NCBI GenBank assembly: GCA_903865895.1
Contig: CAIPLM010000096.1
Coordinates: forward strand, 1-64,000
DNA length: 64,000 bases
Reading direction: 5' to 3'
From: an uncultured Rhodospirillales bacterium
Lineage (GTDB): Bacteria > Pseudomonadota > Alphaproteobacteria > Acetobacterales > Acetobacteraceae
This document shows, in pieces, positions 42,079 through 51,194 of this stretch. The translations under genes and the position numbers were made by a program. The notes under the pieces are model-generated. The model worked only from the letters and a program-made list of their open reading frames with translations. It made no database searches and was not told the origin of the DNA. Every line of letters begins with the position of its first letter. Position 1 is the first letter of the stretch.

Positions 42079-43251
42079 TCAGTCGACGGCGCCGCGCGGG
42101 AGCTTCTGCTCCACCAGCGTCGCCCAGGCGGCGACGCCGAGCGGGATCGCCGCGTCGTTGAAATCGTAGGATTGGTTGTGCACGGGGGCGGAGTTCTCGC
42201 CATTGCCGATGTTGATGAAGGCGCCCGGGGCGGCCTCCAGCATGAAGCTGAAATCCTCCGATGCCATCACCTGCGGCCCCATCGGGTCCACATTGGCCGC
42301 GCCCGCCACGGTCTCCGCCGCGCCGACCCAGGCGGCCGTCTCGGCGCCGTCATTCACCAGGGGCGCGAACAGGAAGCGGAAATCGACCTCAGCGGTGGCG
42401 CCGAAGGCGGCGGCGGTGCCGTTCGCGATGCGCTTCATGTTGCCTTCCACCAGGTCCATCGTGGAGCGCAGCATCGTCCGCGCCGTGCCGCGCAAAAACG
42501 CGGTCTGCGGGATGACGTTGAACGCGTCGCCGCCCTCGATGCGGGTGACGCTGAGCACGGCCGTCTGCATCGGGGCCACGTTGCGCGAGACAATGGTTTG
42601 CAGCGCGGTGTGCATTTGCGCCGCCACCACCACCGGGTCGATGCTGCCCTCCGGACGCGCGCCATGGGCGCCACGGCCGTTGATGGCGATATCAAAGAAC
42701 GCGCCGCCGGCCATCATGGTGCCCGGGCGGATGGCGAACTTGCCGACCTCCAGGCCGGGCCGGTTATGCATGCCATAGACGAAACTGCAGGGGAATTTCT
42801 GGAACAGCCCGTCCTTGATCATCGCCTCGGCGCCGCCGAGGCCTTCCTCGGCGGGCTGGAAGATGAAGTTGACGGTGCCGTTGAAGTCGCCGCTCTCGGC
42901 GAGGTAGCGCGCGGCGCCGAGCAGCATCGTGGTGTGGCCATCATGCCCGCAGGCGTGCATGCGGCCGGGGATGGTGCTGCGATGGGCGAAGTCATTGACC
43001 TCCTCCATCGGCAGGCAGTCCATGTCTGCCCGCAGACCCACGGCGGTCTGCCCGTTGCCGCGCCGGAGCACGCCGACGACGCCGGTGCCGCCGATGTTGC
43101 GATGCACCTCGATGCCCCATTCCGCGAGCTTGGCCGCCACGATGTCGGACGTGCGGTGTTCCTCGAAGCCGATTTCGGGATGGGCGTGGATGTCGCGGCG
43201 TATCGCCGTCAACTCGTCGTGGTAGGTCTTGATCCGGTCGATATCGGCCAT
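42079..43251 (-). CDS. M20 family amidohydrolase (tandem paralogue)
   Basis: A 390-residue paralogue of the preceding entry with the same metal motifs (CGHDGHTTM, FQPAEEG, SEDFSFM) and layout. The gap between the two is 20 bases. It ends with a different tail (VAAWATLVEQKLPRGAVD). Differences in the lid domain suggest separate substrates. Hippurate hydrolase, IAA-amino acid hydrolase and aminoacylase activities all occur in this family. Confidence 0.92.
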   Translation of the reverse strand: MADIDRIKTYHDELTAIRRDIHAHPEIGFEEHRTSDIVAAKLAEWGIEVHRNIGGTGVVGVLRRGNGQTAVGLRADMDCLPMEEVNDFAHRSTIPGRMHACGHDGHTTMLLGAARYLAESGDFNGTVNFIFQPAEEGLGGAEAMIKDGLFQKFPCSFVYGMHNRPGLEVGKFAIRPGTMMAGGAFFDIAINGRGAHGARPEGSIDPVVVAAQMHTALQTIVSRNVAPMQTAVLSVTRIEGGDAFNVIPQTAFLRGTARTMLRSTMDLVEGNMKRIANGTAAAFGATAEVDFRFLFAPLVNDGAETAAWVGAAETVAGAANVDPMGPQVMASEDFSFMLEAAPGAFINIGNGENSAPVHNQSYDFNDAAIPLGVAAWATLVEQKLPRGAVD

Positions 43252-43284
43252 GTCAGCTGTTTCCCTGATTCTGATCGCCGCAGC

Positions 43285-44430
43285 CTAACCGGCCGCCTTG
43301 CCAATCCCAAGCGCCGCGTTGCCGTCCCCGAGCCGCGGGGCGACGCCGCTGATCCGCGGGCGGGCGCCGTCGATGGTCATCGGCATGGCGGTGAGGGTGA
43401 AATCCTCGCCTGGCACGGTCTGGAACATGCCGAGCGCCTGCACCTGCGGCTGGGCGAGCGCCTCGGGGAGGGTGTGGATTTGCGCCGAGGGCACGCCGGC
43501 GGCCTCCATACGCTCGATCCACTCGGCGCGCGGACGGGTCGACAGCACCGGGTTCATCAGGGCGAAGAGTTCGGCCTTGTTGACGAGGCGGTCGCGATTG
43601 CCGGCGAAGCGCGGGTCGCGGCTCCATTCCGGGTGCTCCATCGCGGCGGCGAGCTTGGCGAACAGGCGGTCATTCCCGGCGCAGATCATGAACGGGCCGT
43701 CGGCGGCCTCGAAGGCCTCGTAGGGCACCATCACCGGGTGGCCGGAGCGGTGGCGGGCCGGCATTTCGCCGGTGCCGAGGTAGGCATCGATCTTCTGGCC
43801 GGACCACATCAACGCCGCTTCCAGCAGCGACGTCTCGAGGATGCCGCCACGGCCGGTGGCGGCGCGGCGATGCAGCATCGAGAGCACGCCGATCACCGCC
43901 CACATCGCGCTGCCCTGGTCGCACAGCGAGGCGCCGGCGCGCATCGGCGGGTCATCGGGGCCGCCATTGATGGAGGACAGGCCGGAATAGGCCTGGATCA
44001 GCGGCTCGAAGCCCGGCCGCATCGCCATCGGGCCGGTGTGGCCGAAGGCGGAAATGCCGCCGTAGATCAAGTGAGGATGCCGCGCAGTGAGGCTTGGGCC
44101 GTCGATGCCCATGGACTCTGGCACGCCCGGGCGGAGGTTGTGCACCACGATATCGGCGGTGGCGACCAGGCGCTCGAAATCCTCGCGGCCCTGCTCGCTC
44201 TTCATATCGAGCGCAGCCGAGACCTTGCCGCGGTTGAAGATATGGAAGGTCATCGCATCATCATGGCGGAAGGCCGCGCCCATGCGGCGCGCATCGTCAC
44301 CGCCCTCGACGCGCTCGATCTTGATCACCTCGGCGCCGAGATCGGCGAAAATCGCGCCGACAAAGGGGCCGGCGAGGATCTGGCCGAGTTCGATGACGCG
44401 CAAACCGGCGAGGACGCCTGGTGGATTCAT
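43285..44430 (-). CDS. CaiB/BaiF family III CoA transferase (Glu at usual Asp position)
   Basis: A 381-residue family III CoA transferase. LRVIELGQILAGPFVGAIFADLGAEVIKIE is the typical N-terminus and GISAFGHTGP a central motif. The catalytic Asp normally found in GxD is replaced by Glu at residue 142 (RPGFEPLIQA). The other CoA transferase in this window keeps Asp. It may still form the acyl-anhydride with Glu, or have altered activity. ATG 44430 follows GGGAGCC; a 24-codon extension looks non-coding. It is 33 bases upstream of the M20 pair and likely in the same operon. Confidence 0.88.
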   Translation of the reverse strand: MNPPGVLAGLRVIELGQILAGPFVGAIFADLGAEVIKIERVEGGDDARRMGAAFRHDDAMTFHIFNRGKVSAALDMKSEQGREDFERLVATADIVVHNLRPGVPESMGIDGPSLTARHPHLIYGGISAFGHTGPMAMRPGFEPLIQAYSGLSSINGGPDDPPMRAGASLCDQGSAMWAVIGVLSMLHRRAATGRGGILETSLLEAALMWSGQKIDAYLGTGEMPARHRSGHPVMVPYEAFEAADGPFMICAGNDRLFAKLAAAMEHPEWSRDPRFAGNRDRLVNKAELFALMNPVLSTRPRAEWIERMEAAGVPSAQIHTLPEALAQPQVQALGMFQTVPGEDFTLTAMPMTIDGARPRISGVAPRLGDGNAALGIGKAAG

Positions 44431-44516
44431 GGGTAAAGGCTCCCGCTGGAGGTGACACGGCACGACGACTGCGCGCACCATACTGACAGCAATCGGACGC
44501 ACAACCGGGGGATGCG

Positions 44517-45881
44517 ATGGATCAGCTGATCGGCGTGTTTGATCTTTTTCGCATTGGCCTCGGGCCGTCGTCGTCCCACACGGTCGGCCCGATGCGGGCG
44601 GCGAATCGCTTCGTCGAGAGCCGCCGCGGGGTGCGGGCGGCGCGGGTGGAAGTGACGCTGTTCGGCTCGCTGGCCTGGACCGGCAAGGGGCATGGCACCG
44701 AAGTCGCTGTCATGGCGGGGCTGGCGGGTATGCGGCCCGAGACGGCCTCGCCCGACGCGGTGCATCGCCTACCCGCCGAGATCGCGGCGGCGGGGGTGCT
44801 GGACCTGCCAGGCATCGGGCCCCTGCCCTTCGACGCCGCGCGGGACATCCTCTTCGATCGCACGACGCCGACGCCGGAGCATCCCAATACGCTGCGGCTG
44901 CGCCTGCTCGGGGGTGATGGCGCGGTGGTGACGGAGGAGACCTGGTTCTCCGTGGGTGGTGGCTTCGTGGTGCGCGAGGGGGAAGCGGACGTGCCGGGCA
45001 CGGCGGCGCCGCTGCGGTATCCCTTTCGCACCGCTGATGAGCTGCTCGCCTTGTGTGCCGCGCATGGGTTGACCATCGCAGAACTGCAATTCGCCAATGA
45101 ATGCACGCTGCGGGAGCCGGCGGCCGTGCGTGCCCATATCGCCGCGGTGGCCGATGCCATGGATGCCTGCATCGAGCGCGGGCTGGCGCAGGGGGGGGAA
45201 CTGCCGGGCGGGCTCAAGGTGCGTCGCCGCGCCGCCACGCTGGCCGCGCGGATCGAGGAGAAGCGCCGCCGCAATATCGGCGCCGCCACCGAGGCGATGG
45301 ACCGCGCCAGCCTGTGGGCGATCGCGGTGAATGAGGAGAACGCTGCCGGCGGGCGCGTGGTGACGGCGCCGACCAATGGGGCGGCCGGGGTGATCCCCGC
45401 CGTGCTGCGTTATTGGCGGACGTTCCATCCCGGCGCCGGGCAGGAGGGGGTGGAGGCGTTTCTGCTCTCCGCGGCCGCCGTCGGCGCGCTGGCCAAGACC
45501 AACGCCTCGATCTCCGGCGCCGAGGTGGGCTGCCAGGGCGAGGTGGGCGTCGCCTGCGCCATGGCGGCGGCGGGGCTGGCCGCGGCGCTGGGGGCCAGCC
45601 CGATGCAGGTGGAGAATGCCGCGGAAATCGGCCTCGAACACCATCTCGGCATGACCTGCGACCCGATCGGCGGGCTGGTGCAGATCCCCTGTATCGAGCG
45701 CAACGCCTTCGGCGCCATCAAGGCGATCAACGCGGCCTCACTGGCGATGGCCGGCGATGGCACGCACCATGTGAGCCTCGACCAGGTGATCGCGACGATG
45801 CGGCAGACCGGGTTGGATATGCATGACAAATACAAGGAGACGTCGCAGGGCGGGCTCGCGGTGCATGTGACGAATTGCTGA
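44517..45881 (+). CDS. sdaA: L-serine dehydratase (iron-sulfur, single-chain)
   Basis: A 454-residue enzyme that converts L-serine to pyruvate and ammonia using a 4Fe-4S cluster. The N-terminal beta domain begins [22 protein letters not shown]. The alpha domain has [14 protein letters not shown] and the cluster cysteines in [12 protein letters not shown] and [12 protein letters not shown]. Length agrees with E. coli SdaA/SdaB. It diverges from the CoA transferase gene. It is oxygen-sensitive in relatives. Confidence 0.95.
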   Translation: MDQLIGVFDLFRIGLGPSSSHTVGPMRAANRFVESRRGVRAARVEVTLFGSLAWTGKGHGTEVAVMAGLAGMRPETASPDAVHRLPAEIAAAGVLDLPGIGPLPFDAARDILFDRTTPTPEHPNTLRLRLLGGDGAVVTEETWFSVGGGFVVREGEADVPGTAAPLRYPFRTADELLALCAAHGLTIAELQFANECTLREPAAVRAHIAAVADAMDACIERGLAQGGELPGGLKVRRRAATLAARIEEKRRRNIGAATEAMDRASLWAIAVNEENAAGGRVVTAPTNGAAGVIPAVLRYWRTFHPGAGQEGVEAFLLSAAAVGALAKTNASISGAEVGCQGEVGVACAMAAAGLAAALGASPMQVENAAEIGLEHHLGMTCDPIGGLVQIPCIERNAFGAIKAINAASLAMAGDGTHHVSLDQVIATMRQTGLDMHDKYKETSQGGLAVHVTNC

Positions 45882-45912
45882 ACCGACAGCCCCGCGTCGC
45901 CTAGCCTGCGGG

Positions 45913-46686
45913 CTATTTGCGCTTGGACGCCAGGAAATCCGCCATCATCCGAGCGGGTTCGGGGGAGCGCCAGCTTTCGACGAAGCACTCCACCCCCGCC
46001 TGCACCGCGCCGCCCGGCGGGAGGGACTCCCATTGCTGCATCAGGCGCTTTTGCAGGCGGATGGCGCGTGGGCCGCAGGCGAGGACGTCATCCAGCAGGC
46101 GGTTGATCGCGGCGTCCAGCTCGGCTTGTGGCACCACCTCTTCGACCAGGCCCCAGCGCTCCGCTTCCTTGGTGCCGAAGATTTCGCCGGTGAAGAGGAT
46201 GCGCCGTGTTGGACCCCAGCCTATCAGTTGCGGCAGAAGGGCGGCCTCGATCACGCTGGGGATGCCGATGCGGGTTTCCGGCATGCCGAAGCGGGCGCCT
46301 TCGGCGGCGATGCGCATGTCGCACGAAGCGGCGATTTCGAGTCCGCCGCCGAGGGTGTAGCCCTGCATGCGCGCGATCACCGGCACCGGGCAGGCGCGGA
46401 TGGCGACGCAGACGAGATGGAGGGTTTGGATCAGGGCGCGGGCGGATATCGGGTCGAGATTGGCCATCTCCGCGATATCGACGCCGCCGATGAAGGCTTT
46501 TTCGCCGGCGCCGGCGAGCACCACGGCGCGCAGGTCAGGGTTGGCCGAGACATCGCGCAGGGCGGTGGCCATCGCCTCCATGGCGGGCGTACCGATGACG
46601 TTGATTTTGCCGGGATTATCGATGGTGATGCGCGCGATGGTACCGCCTTTGCGGGCCTCGATCGTGGTGGTGATGGTGGCGGCCAT
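45913..46686 (-). CDS. Enoyl-CoA hydratase/isomerase family protein
   Basis: A 257-residue crotonase-fold protein. The oxyanion-hole region is GAGEKAFIGGVDIAEM and the second half-site MQGYTLGGGLEIAASCDMRIA; the catalytic Glu of the first site is not clearly present, and the second-site Glu lies in GMPETRIGIPSVIEAALLPQLIG. The ATG at 46686 follows AAGGAAA. Convergent with sdaA. It could hydrate an enoyl-CoA or act as an isomerase; the substrate is unknown. Confidence 0.9.
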   Translation of the reverse strand: MAATITTTIEARKGGTIARITIDNPGKINVIGTPAMEAMATALRDVSANPDLRAVVLAGAGEKAFIGGVDIAEMANLDPISARALIQTLHLVCVAIRACPVPVIARMQGYTLGGGLEIAASCDMRIAAEGARFGMPETRIGIPSVIEAALLPQLIGWGPTRRILFTGEIFGTKEAERWGLVEEVVPQAELDAAINRLLDDVLACGPRAIRLQKRLMQQWESLPPGGAVQAGVECFVESWRSPEPARMMADFLASKRK

Positions 46687-46766
46687 GGCGGATTTCCTTC
46701 TGCGCTCCCTGGACCGCGAGCAATACCGGCGCGACACTGGCCCGTAAACCAGGGGGAGGCCCACGC

Positions 46767-47693
46767 ATGCCGCACCAGATCGCCATCGTTGGACTTGGCG
46801 CCATCACGCAGAAAAGCCATCTGCCGTCGATTGCTGCCAATCCGGCGTTTCGTCTCGTTGCCGCCGCCAGCCTCGCCGGCGAGGCGCCGGGGGTGACGGT
46901 GTATCGCGATCACATGGCGATGTTGGCGGCGCATCCCGAGATCGAGGCGGTGATCATCAACACGCCGCCCGCCGCCCGGCTCGCCATTGCGGCTGACGTG
47001 ATCGCGGCGGGGAAGCATGTGATGCTGGAGAAGCCTCCAGCCGCGACGTTGGGTGGGGCCGAGCATCTCGTACGCCTCGCCGCCGCGGCCGGGGTGGTGC
47101 TGCATACCGCCTGGCACTCGCAGTATAATATCGCGGTCGATCGCGCCGCTGAATTGCTGGTGGGGAAGCGGATTGCCTCGCTGCATGTCGACTGGAAAGA
47201 GGATGTGCACAAATACCATCCCGGCCAAAAATGGATCTGGGGCGCCGGCGGGTTCGGCGTGTTCGACATGGCGATCAACGGGCTGTCGATCATGAGCCGG
47301 ATTTTCGACCCCGTCCCCTACGTCACATCGGCGGTGCTGAGGGTGCCGGCGGATGCATCGGTGCCGGTTTCGGCGGACGTGACCTTCTCGGACGGCGCGG
47401 GTGCGGTGATGACGGCGGCGTTCGACTGGGGCTGGCGAGGGGATGACAAGCGGGAGCTGACCATCGTGACCACCGAGGGGCAGCGGCTGGAGCTGACCCA
47501 TTCCGGCGGACGGCTGGTGGTGGATGGCGTGGAGGTGGTTGGTGCGACGCGCACGGAATACCGCGACATCTACGCCGACTTCGACCGGCTGCTCACCGAG
47601 CGCCGCTCCAGGATCGACCTTGCGCCGCTGCGCCTGGTGGCTGACGCGCTGCTGGTTGGGCGGCTCGACATTGTGGCGCCGGTGATGACGTAA
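46767..47693 (+). CDS. Gfo/Idh/MocA family oxidoreductase
   Basis: A 308-residue NAD(P)-dependent oxidoreductase. The Rossmann start is IAIVGLGAITQKSHLPSI and the catalytic-region motif EKPPAATLGGAEHL carries the EKP Lys. The C-terminal domain includes WKEDVHKYHPGQKWIWGAGGFGVFDMAIN, typical of the D-galactose/sugar dehydrogenase-like group. It probably oxidises a sugar or polyol. Divergent from the enoyl-CoA hydratase gene. Confidence 0.9.
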   Translation: MPHQIAIVGLGAITQKSHLPSIAANPAFRLVAAASLAGEAPGVTVYRDHMAMLAAHPEIEAVIINTPPAARLAIAADVIAAGKHVMLEKPPAATLGGAEHLVRLAAAAGVVLHTAWHSQYNIAVDRAAELLVGKRIASLHVDWKEDVHKYHPGQKWIWGAGGFGVFDMAINGLSIMSRIFDPVPYVTSAVLRVPADASVPVSADVTFSDGAGAVMTAAFDWGWRGDDKRELTIVTTEGQRLELTHSGGRLVVDGVEVVGATRTEYRDIYADFDRLLTERRSRIDLAPLRLVADALLVGRLDIVAPVMT

Positions 47694-47700
47694 CGGAGCC

Positions 47701-47717
47701 TGGACTTCCCAAGTCCA
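47701..47717. terminator. Hairpin after the Gfo/Idh gene
   Basis: TGGACTT (47701-47707), CCC loop, AAGTCCA (47711-47717), seven bases after the stop. No T-run follows, so termination is uncertain; TTGACC at 47734 could be the -35 of msrA. Confidence 0.45.
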
Positions 47718-47754
47718 TCCCCCACATTCAACTTGACCTAAGAGGAGTTCCGAT

Positions 47755-48303
47755 ATGGCCGAGACGAAATTAGCGACTTTGGGCGGCGGGTGCTTCTGGT
47801 GCCTGGAAGCCGTGTATCTGGACCTCGCCGGCGTGCTCGCCGTGAAATCGGGCTATGCCGGGGGGCACGTCGCCAACCCCACCTATGAGCAGGTCTGCGG
47901 CAAGATGACCGGGCATGCCGAGGTGGTGCAGATCGCCTATGATCCCGCGGTAGTCTCATACGATGACCTGCTGCGGATTTTCTTCACCATCCACGACCCC
48001 ACCACGCAGGACCGTCAGGGCAATGACGTCGGCCCGCAGTATCGCTCCATCATCATCACCCATGACGACGCCCAGCGCGCCAGTGCGGAGGCCGTGATGG
48101 CGGAGGTGACGGCGGCTGGCATCTGGGGTGCCCCGTTGGTGACCACGGTCGAGCCGCTCACCGTGTTCTGGCCGGCGGAGGTGGAGCATGACGACTATTT
48201 CAACCGCACCCCGTGGTCCGGCTATTGCCGGGTGGTGATTGCGCCGAAGGTCGCGAAGTTCCGCAAGATGTATGGGGACCGGCTGAAGCGGCCCGCCGCC
48301 TGA
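47755..48303 (+). CDS. msrA: Peptide methionine-S-sulfoxide reductase
   Basis: A 182-residue enzyme that repairs methionine S-sulfoxide in proteins. The GCFWC motif holds the nucleophilic Cys at residue 13, and GYAGGHVANPTYEQVCGKMTGHAEVVQIAYDP and GNDVGPQYRS are family blocks. The usual resolving Cys pair at the C-terminus is absent (tail DRLKRPAA), but C44 (QVCGK) or C16 could serve; this is inference. AGAGGAG precedes the ATG. Confidence 0.96.
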   Translation: MAETKLATLGGGCFWCLEAVYLDLAGVLAVKSGYAGGHVANPTYEQVCGKMTGHAEVVQIAYDPAVVSYDDLLRIFFTIHDPTTQDRQGNDVGPQYRSIIITHDDAQRASAEAVMAEVTAAGIWGAPLVTTVEPLTVFWPAEVEHDDYFNRTPWSGYCRVVIAPKVAKFRKMYGDRLKRPAA

Positions 48304-48311
48304 GCGGGGCC

Positions 48312-49595
48312 GTGATCACCGATTGCGATGTGGTGGTGGTCGGCGCCGGGGTGGCCGGGCTGGCCGCTGCCGCCGCCGTGCGTGCCGCCGGCCGGTCCTG
48401 CGTGCTGATCGAGGCGAGCGGGCGGATCGGCGGGCGGGCGCTTACCACCACGCCCCCGGGGTTTGGGGGCGCTTGGTTCGACCATGGCGCCACCTGGCTG
48501 CATGCCGCCGAGCGCAATCCGCTGGTCGGTATCGCGGAGGCCGCGGGCGAGACGGTGATTGATTCCGACAAGCACCGGAACTGGCGCCTGCAGATCGGCG
48601 AACGCGCGGCCACACCGGCCGAGGCCGCTGGGTTCGAGGCGTTTCGCGAGCGCTTCGAGGCGGTGGTGCGGCCGCGCGCGCGCGCCGAACCGGACATCGC
48701 CTTCGCGGAGGCGATGGCGCCGCTGCGCGACGACCCCTGGGCGGCGACGGTGGAGTTGTGGGAGGCCGCACAGATCGCCGCCGCCGACCCTGTCCGGTTC
48801 AGCCTGCGGGACTGGGATATCAATGACCTCGATGGCGGCAACCGCATCGTGGAGGGCGGCATTGGCGCCTTCATCGCCCGCCGGCTGGGCCCGGCGGCCG
48901 GGGCGGTGTCGCTTGAGACCAGGGCCGAGCGGATCGACTGGGCCGGCCCGATCCGGGTGGAGACGAACCGGGGGACCATTCGTGCCGAGGCCGCCATTGT
49001 CACGGTTTCGACCGGGGTGCTCGGCCGTATCGCGTTTGCACCGGCCTTGCCCGACGCGCATCAGGCCGCGCTCGATGGCCTGCCGATGGGGTTGCTGACC
49101 AAGATCGCCATCCCCGCGGTTTCGGCCGACCGGCTTGGCCTGCCGGATAATATCTCGCTGCGCCGACAGGCGGTGCGCGGGGTGCCGATGATGTCCTTCA
49201 TGGCCTGGCCGTTCGGGCGGCCCTATCTGCAAGGCTTCGTGGGTGGCCCTGCGGCCTGGGCGCTTGCGAAGGAGGGGGCGGCTGCCACCGCGGATTTCGC
49301 GCTTGCGCAGGTGCGCGCCCTCCTGGGCGCGGACGCGACGCGGTCCCTCGGTGCGCCGCTGGTGACGGGTTGGGCGGGGGATGCGAATTTCCTCGGCTCC
49401 TACGCCTACGCCACCGTCGGCAATGCCGGGGCGCGCGGGGCGCTGGGGACGCCATTCGCGGATGGCCGGATGATTATCGCCGGCGAGGCAGTATGCACCG
49501 ACGGGCTGGCCGGCACGCTGGGCGGGGCCTGGTTGAACGGGGTGCAGGCCGCACGGAATGCGATTGCGGCGCTACGGGCTGCCCCGCAGGGGTAG
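48312..49595 (+). CDS. FAD-dependent amine oxidase family protein
   Basis: A 427-residue flavoprotein. The FAD motif VVVVGAGVAGLAAAAAV and the GG motif ASGRIGGRA are near the N-terminus, and GRMIIAGEAVCTDGLAGTLGGAWLNGVQAA closes the FAD site at the C-terminus. It resembles flavin monoamine oxidases/polyamine oxidases. GTG 48312 is chosen just after the msrA stop, giving a standard N-terminus; extension into msrA is unlikely. The substrate amine is unknown. Confidence 0.9.
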   Translation: MITDCDVVVVGAGVAGLAAAAAVRAAGRSCVLIEASGRIGGRALTTTPPGFGGAWFDHGATWLHAAERNPLVGIAEAAGETVIDSDKHRNWRLQIGERAATPAEAAGFEAFRERFEAVVRPRARAEPDIAFAEAMAPLRDDPWAATVELWEAAQIAAADPVRFSLRDWDINDLDGGNRIVEGGIGAFIARRLGPAAGAVSLETRAERIDWAGPIRVETNRGTIRAEAAIVTVSTGVLGRIAFAPALPDAHQAALDGLPMGLLTKIAIPAVSADRLGLPDNISLRRQAVRGVPMMSFMAWPFGRPYLQGFVGGPAAWALAKEGAAATADFALAQVRALLGADATRSLGAPLVTGWAGDANFLGSYAYATVGNAGARGALGTPFADGRMIIAGEAVCTDGLAGTLGGAWLNGVQAARNAIAALRAAPQG

Positions 49596-49720
49596 TCACG
49601 CGTGGCCTTATCCTCGGGGGAAAAGAAAAAAACATCCTAAAATCCTATTTTGTTCTTGGCGGCTGACGGGGATAGAGGTAGTTTGTCCGCCCCTGTCACC
49701 CCGTTCGGAGCCCCCTCGCC

Positions 49721-50128
49721 ATGGTGCCGCTTCCCGCCTTCCTCCTCATCCTGCTGCGCCGCGTCGTGCTGCGCCTGCTGGGGTTGGCGGGCGCCGGCTT
49801 GGCGCGGCGGGAGGCGCGGCTGCGGCATAGTCTGGCGGCGATGGGCGCGCGGCATCGGCGGCGCAGCGGACTGGAGCGCGAACTGGCGAAGATCGCCCGG
49901 CTGCGGGCGGCGCTGGCGGATCCCGGTTTCTGGGAGGATGCGCGCTCGGCCGGGCTGGCGGCCACGGTGGCGCGCTGCGCCAATGATGCGGGACGGCGGG
50001 CGGTTGCGCGGCGCCGGGGTCTCGGGGGAGCGCGCAACCGCGGAATGCGGGGGCTCACCGGCGCGAAGCCACGCGCGCGGCGCCCGGCGGCCGAGCGATG
50101 TAGCAGCGCCATGGCAGGGCCGTGTTGA
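49721..50128 (+). CDS. Hypothetical protein (135 aa), uncertain
   Basis: A 135-residue frame beginning with a hydrophobic segment (PAFLLILLRRVVLRLLGLAGAGLA) followed by an Arg-rich helical region (GLERELAKIARLRAALADPGFWEDARSAGL). GGAG lies eight bases before the ATG. The spacer before it (49596-49720) is AT-rich and could hold a promoter. It resembles nothing I know, and the Arg-rich tail is what random GC-rich DNA also yields. If it is not real, 49596-50287 is a 690-base gene-free stretch. Confidence 0.4.
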   Translation: MVPLPAFLLILLRRVVLRLLGLAGAGLARREARLRHSLAAMGARHRRRSGLERELAKIARLRAALADPGFWEDARSAGLAATVARCANDAGRRAVARRRGLGGARNRGMRGLTGAKPRARRPAAERCSSAMAGPC

Positions 50129-50287
50129 CCGTCCGGGCGCATGGCGCGCGGGCGGGGCTTGCGCGTGTTCAAGCGATTGCCCTGCCCCGCGCTCCCCGCA
50201 TTTGACGCGGAGCCCCGGCCTCATGCAACGTTCGCTCTCCACCGGCGGAATGCCGGGCCGGACATCATTCGAACGAGGAAACATCCA

Positions 50288-51187
50288 ATGAGTCTTCTTT
50301 GCGAGGGGCGCGTCGCCATCGTCACCGGCGCTGGCCGCGGTATTGGCCGTGAGCATGCCCTGCTATTGGCCAAGCACGGCGCCAAAGTCGTCGTCAACGA
50401 TCTCGGCGGCTCCGCCGACGGCACCGGCTCGGACGAGACGCCGGCCCAGGAAGTCGTGCGCACCATCAAGGAGATGGGCGGCGAGGCCGTGGTGAACACC
50501 GACAACGTGGCCGATTTCAAGGCCGCCAAGCGGATGATCGACCAGGCGATCGACACCTTCGGCCGGCTTGACGTGCTGATCAACAACGCGGGCATCCTGC
50601 GCGATCGCGTGCTGGTCAACATGATGGAAGAGGAGTGGGACGCGGTTATCAACGTCCATCTCAAGGGCACCTTCGCCCCCTCGCGCCATGCCGCGGCCTA
50701 TTGGCGCAATAATTCCAAGGAGATCGATGGGCCGGTTTATGCCCGCATCATCAACACCTCCTCGGTCTCCGGCATCTACGGCAATACCGGGCAGACCAAC
50801 TATGGCGCTGCCAAGGCCGGCATCGCCGCTTTCACCGTGATCGCCGCGCGTGAGCTGAAGCGCTACGGCGTGACGGTGAATGCCGTCGCGCCCCAGGCGA
50901 TGACCCGCATGACGCTGGGCCTGCGCGAGCGCACACAGGAGCAGATCGACGCCGGGCATCCCCGCCGCGTGTCGCCTGCGATCGTGTGGATCGCCAGCAA
51001 GGAATCGCAGGATTTTACCGGCCGCATCGTCGAAGCCGGCGCCGGGCTGCTGGCGATCGCCGAGGGCTGGCATCGCGGCCCGACCGCGGAGCCGATCGAG
51101 GATCCGAGCCTGCTCGGCCCGACCATGATGGACCTGCAGGCCCGCGCCCGGATGAATGCCGGTATGAACGGCATGGACCTCGACTGA
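50288..51187 (+). CDS. SDR family oxidoreductase (MFE-2/3-hydroxyacyl-CoA dehydrogenase-like)
   Basis: A 299-residue short-chain dehydrogenase. TGAGRGIG is at residues 13-20, VNDLGGSADGTGSDETPAQEVV is the insertion typical of peroxisomal multifunctional-enzyme-2-type dehydrogenases, INNAGILRD follows, and the catalytic Ser-Tyr-Lys is in TSSVSGIYGNTGQTNYGAAK. It is likely a (3R)-hydroxyacyl-CoA dehydrogenase. ATG 50288; an in-frame extension of 49 codons is Arg-rich and non-coding in look. A CoA transferase gene follows in seven bases, so the two act on a CoA-bound substrate. Confidence 0.92.
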   Translation: MSLLCEGRVAIVTGAGRGIGREHALLLAKHGAKVVVNDLGGSADGTGSDETPAQEVVRTIKEMGGEAVVNTDNVADFKAAKRMIDQAIDTFGRLDVLINNAGILRDRVLVNMMEEEWDAVINVHLKGTFAPSRHAAAYWRNNSKEIDGPVYARIINTSSVSGIYGNTGQTNYGAAKAGIAAFTVIAARELKRYGVTVNAVAPQAMTRMTLGLRERTQEQIDAGHPRRVSPAIVWIASKESQDFTGRIVEAGAGLLAIAEGWHRGPTAEPIEDPSLLGPTMMDLQARARMNAGMNGMDLD

Positions 51188-51194
51188 CCCAGCC

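Noticed and set aside
42049-44436. A 795-codon plus-strand frame opposite the M20 and CoA transferase genes
   Set aside because: Rich in His, Gly and Arg with no recognisable domain; the minus-strand genes are unambiguous.
49696-50291. Alternative frames on either strand across the 49.6-50.3 kb gap
   Set aside because: All are Arg/Pro-rich. Only the frame at 49721 has a plausible ribosome-binding site, and even that is kept at low confidence.
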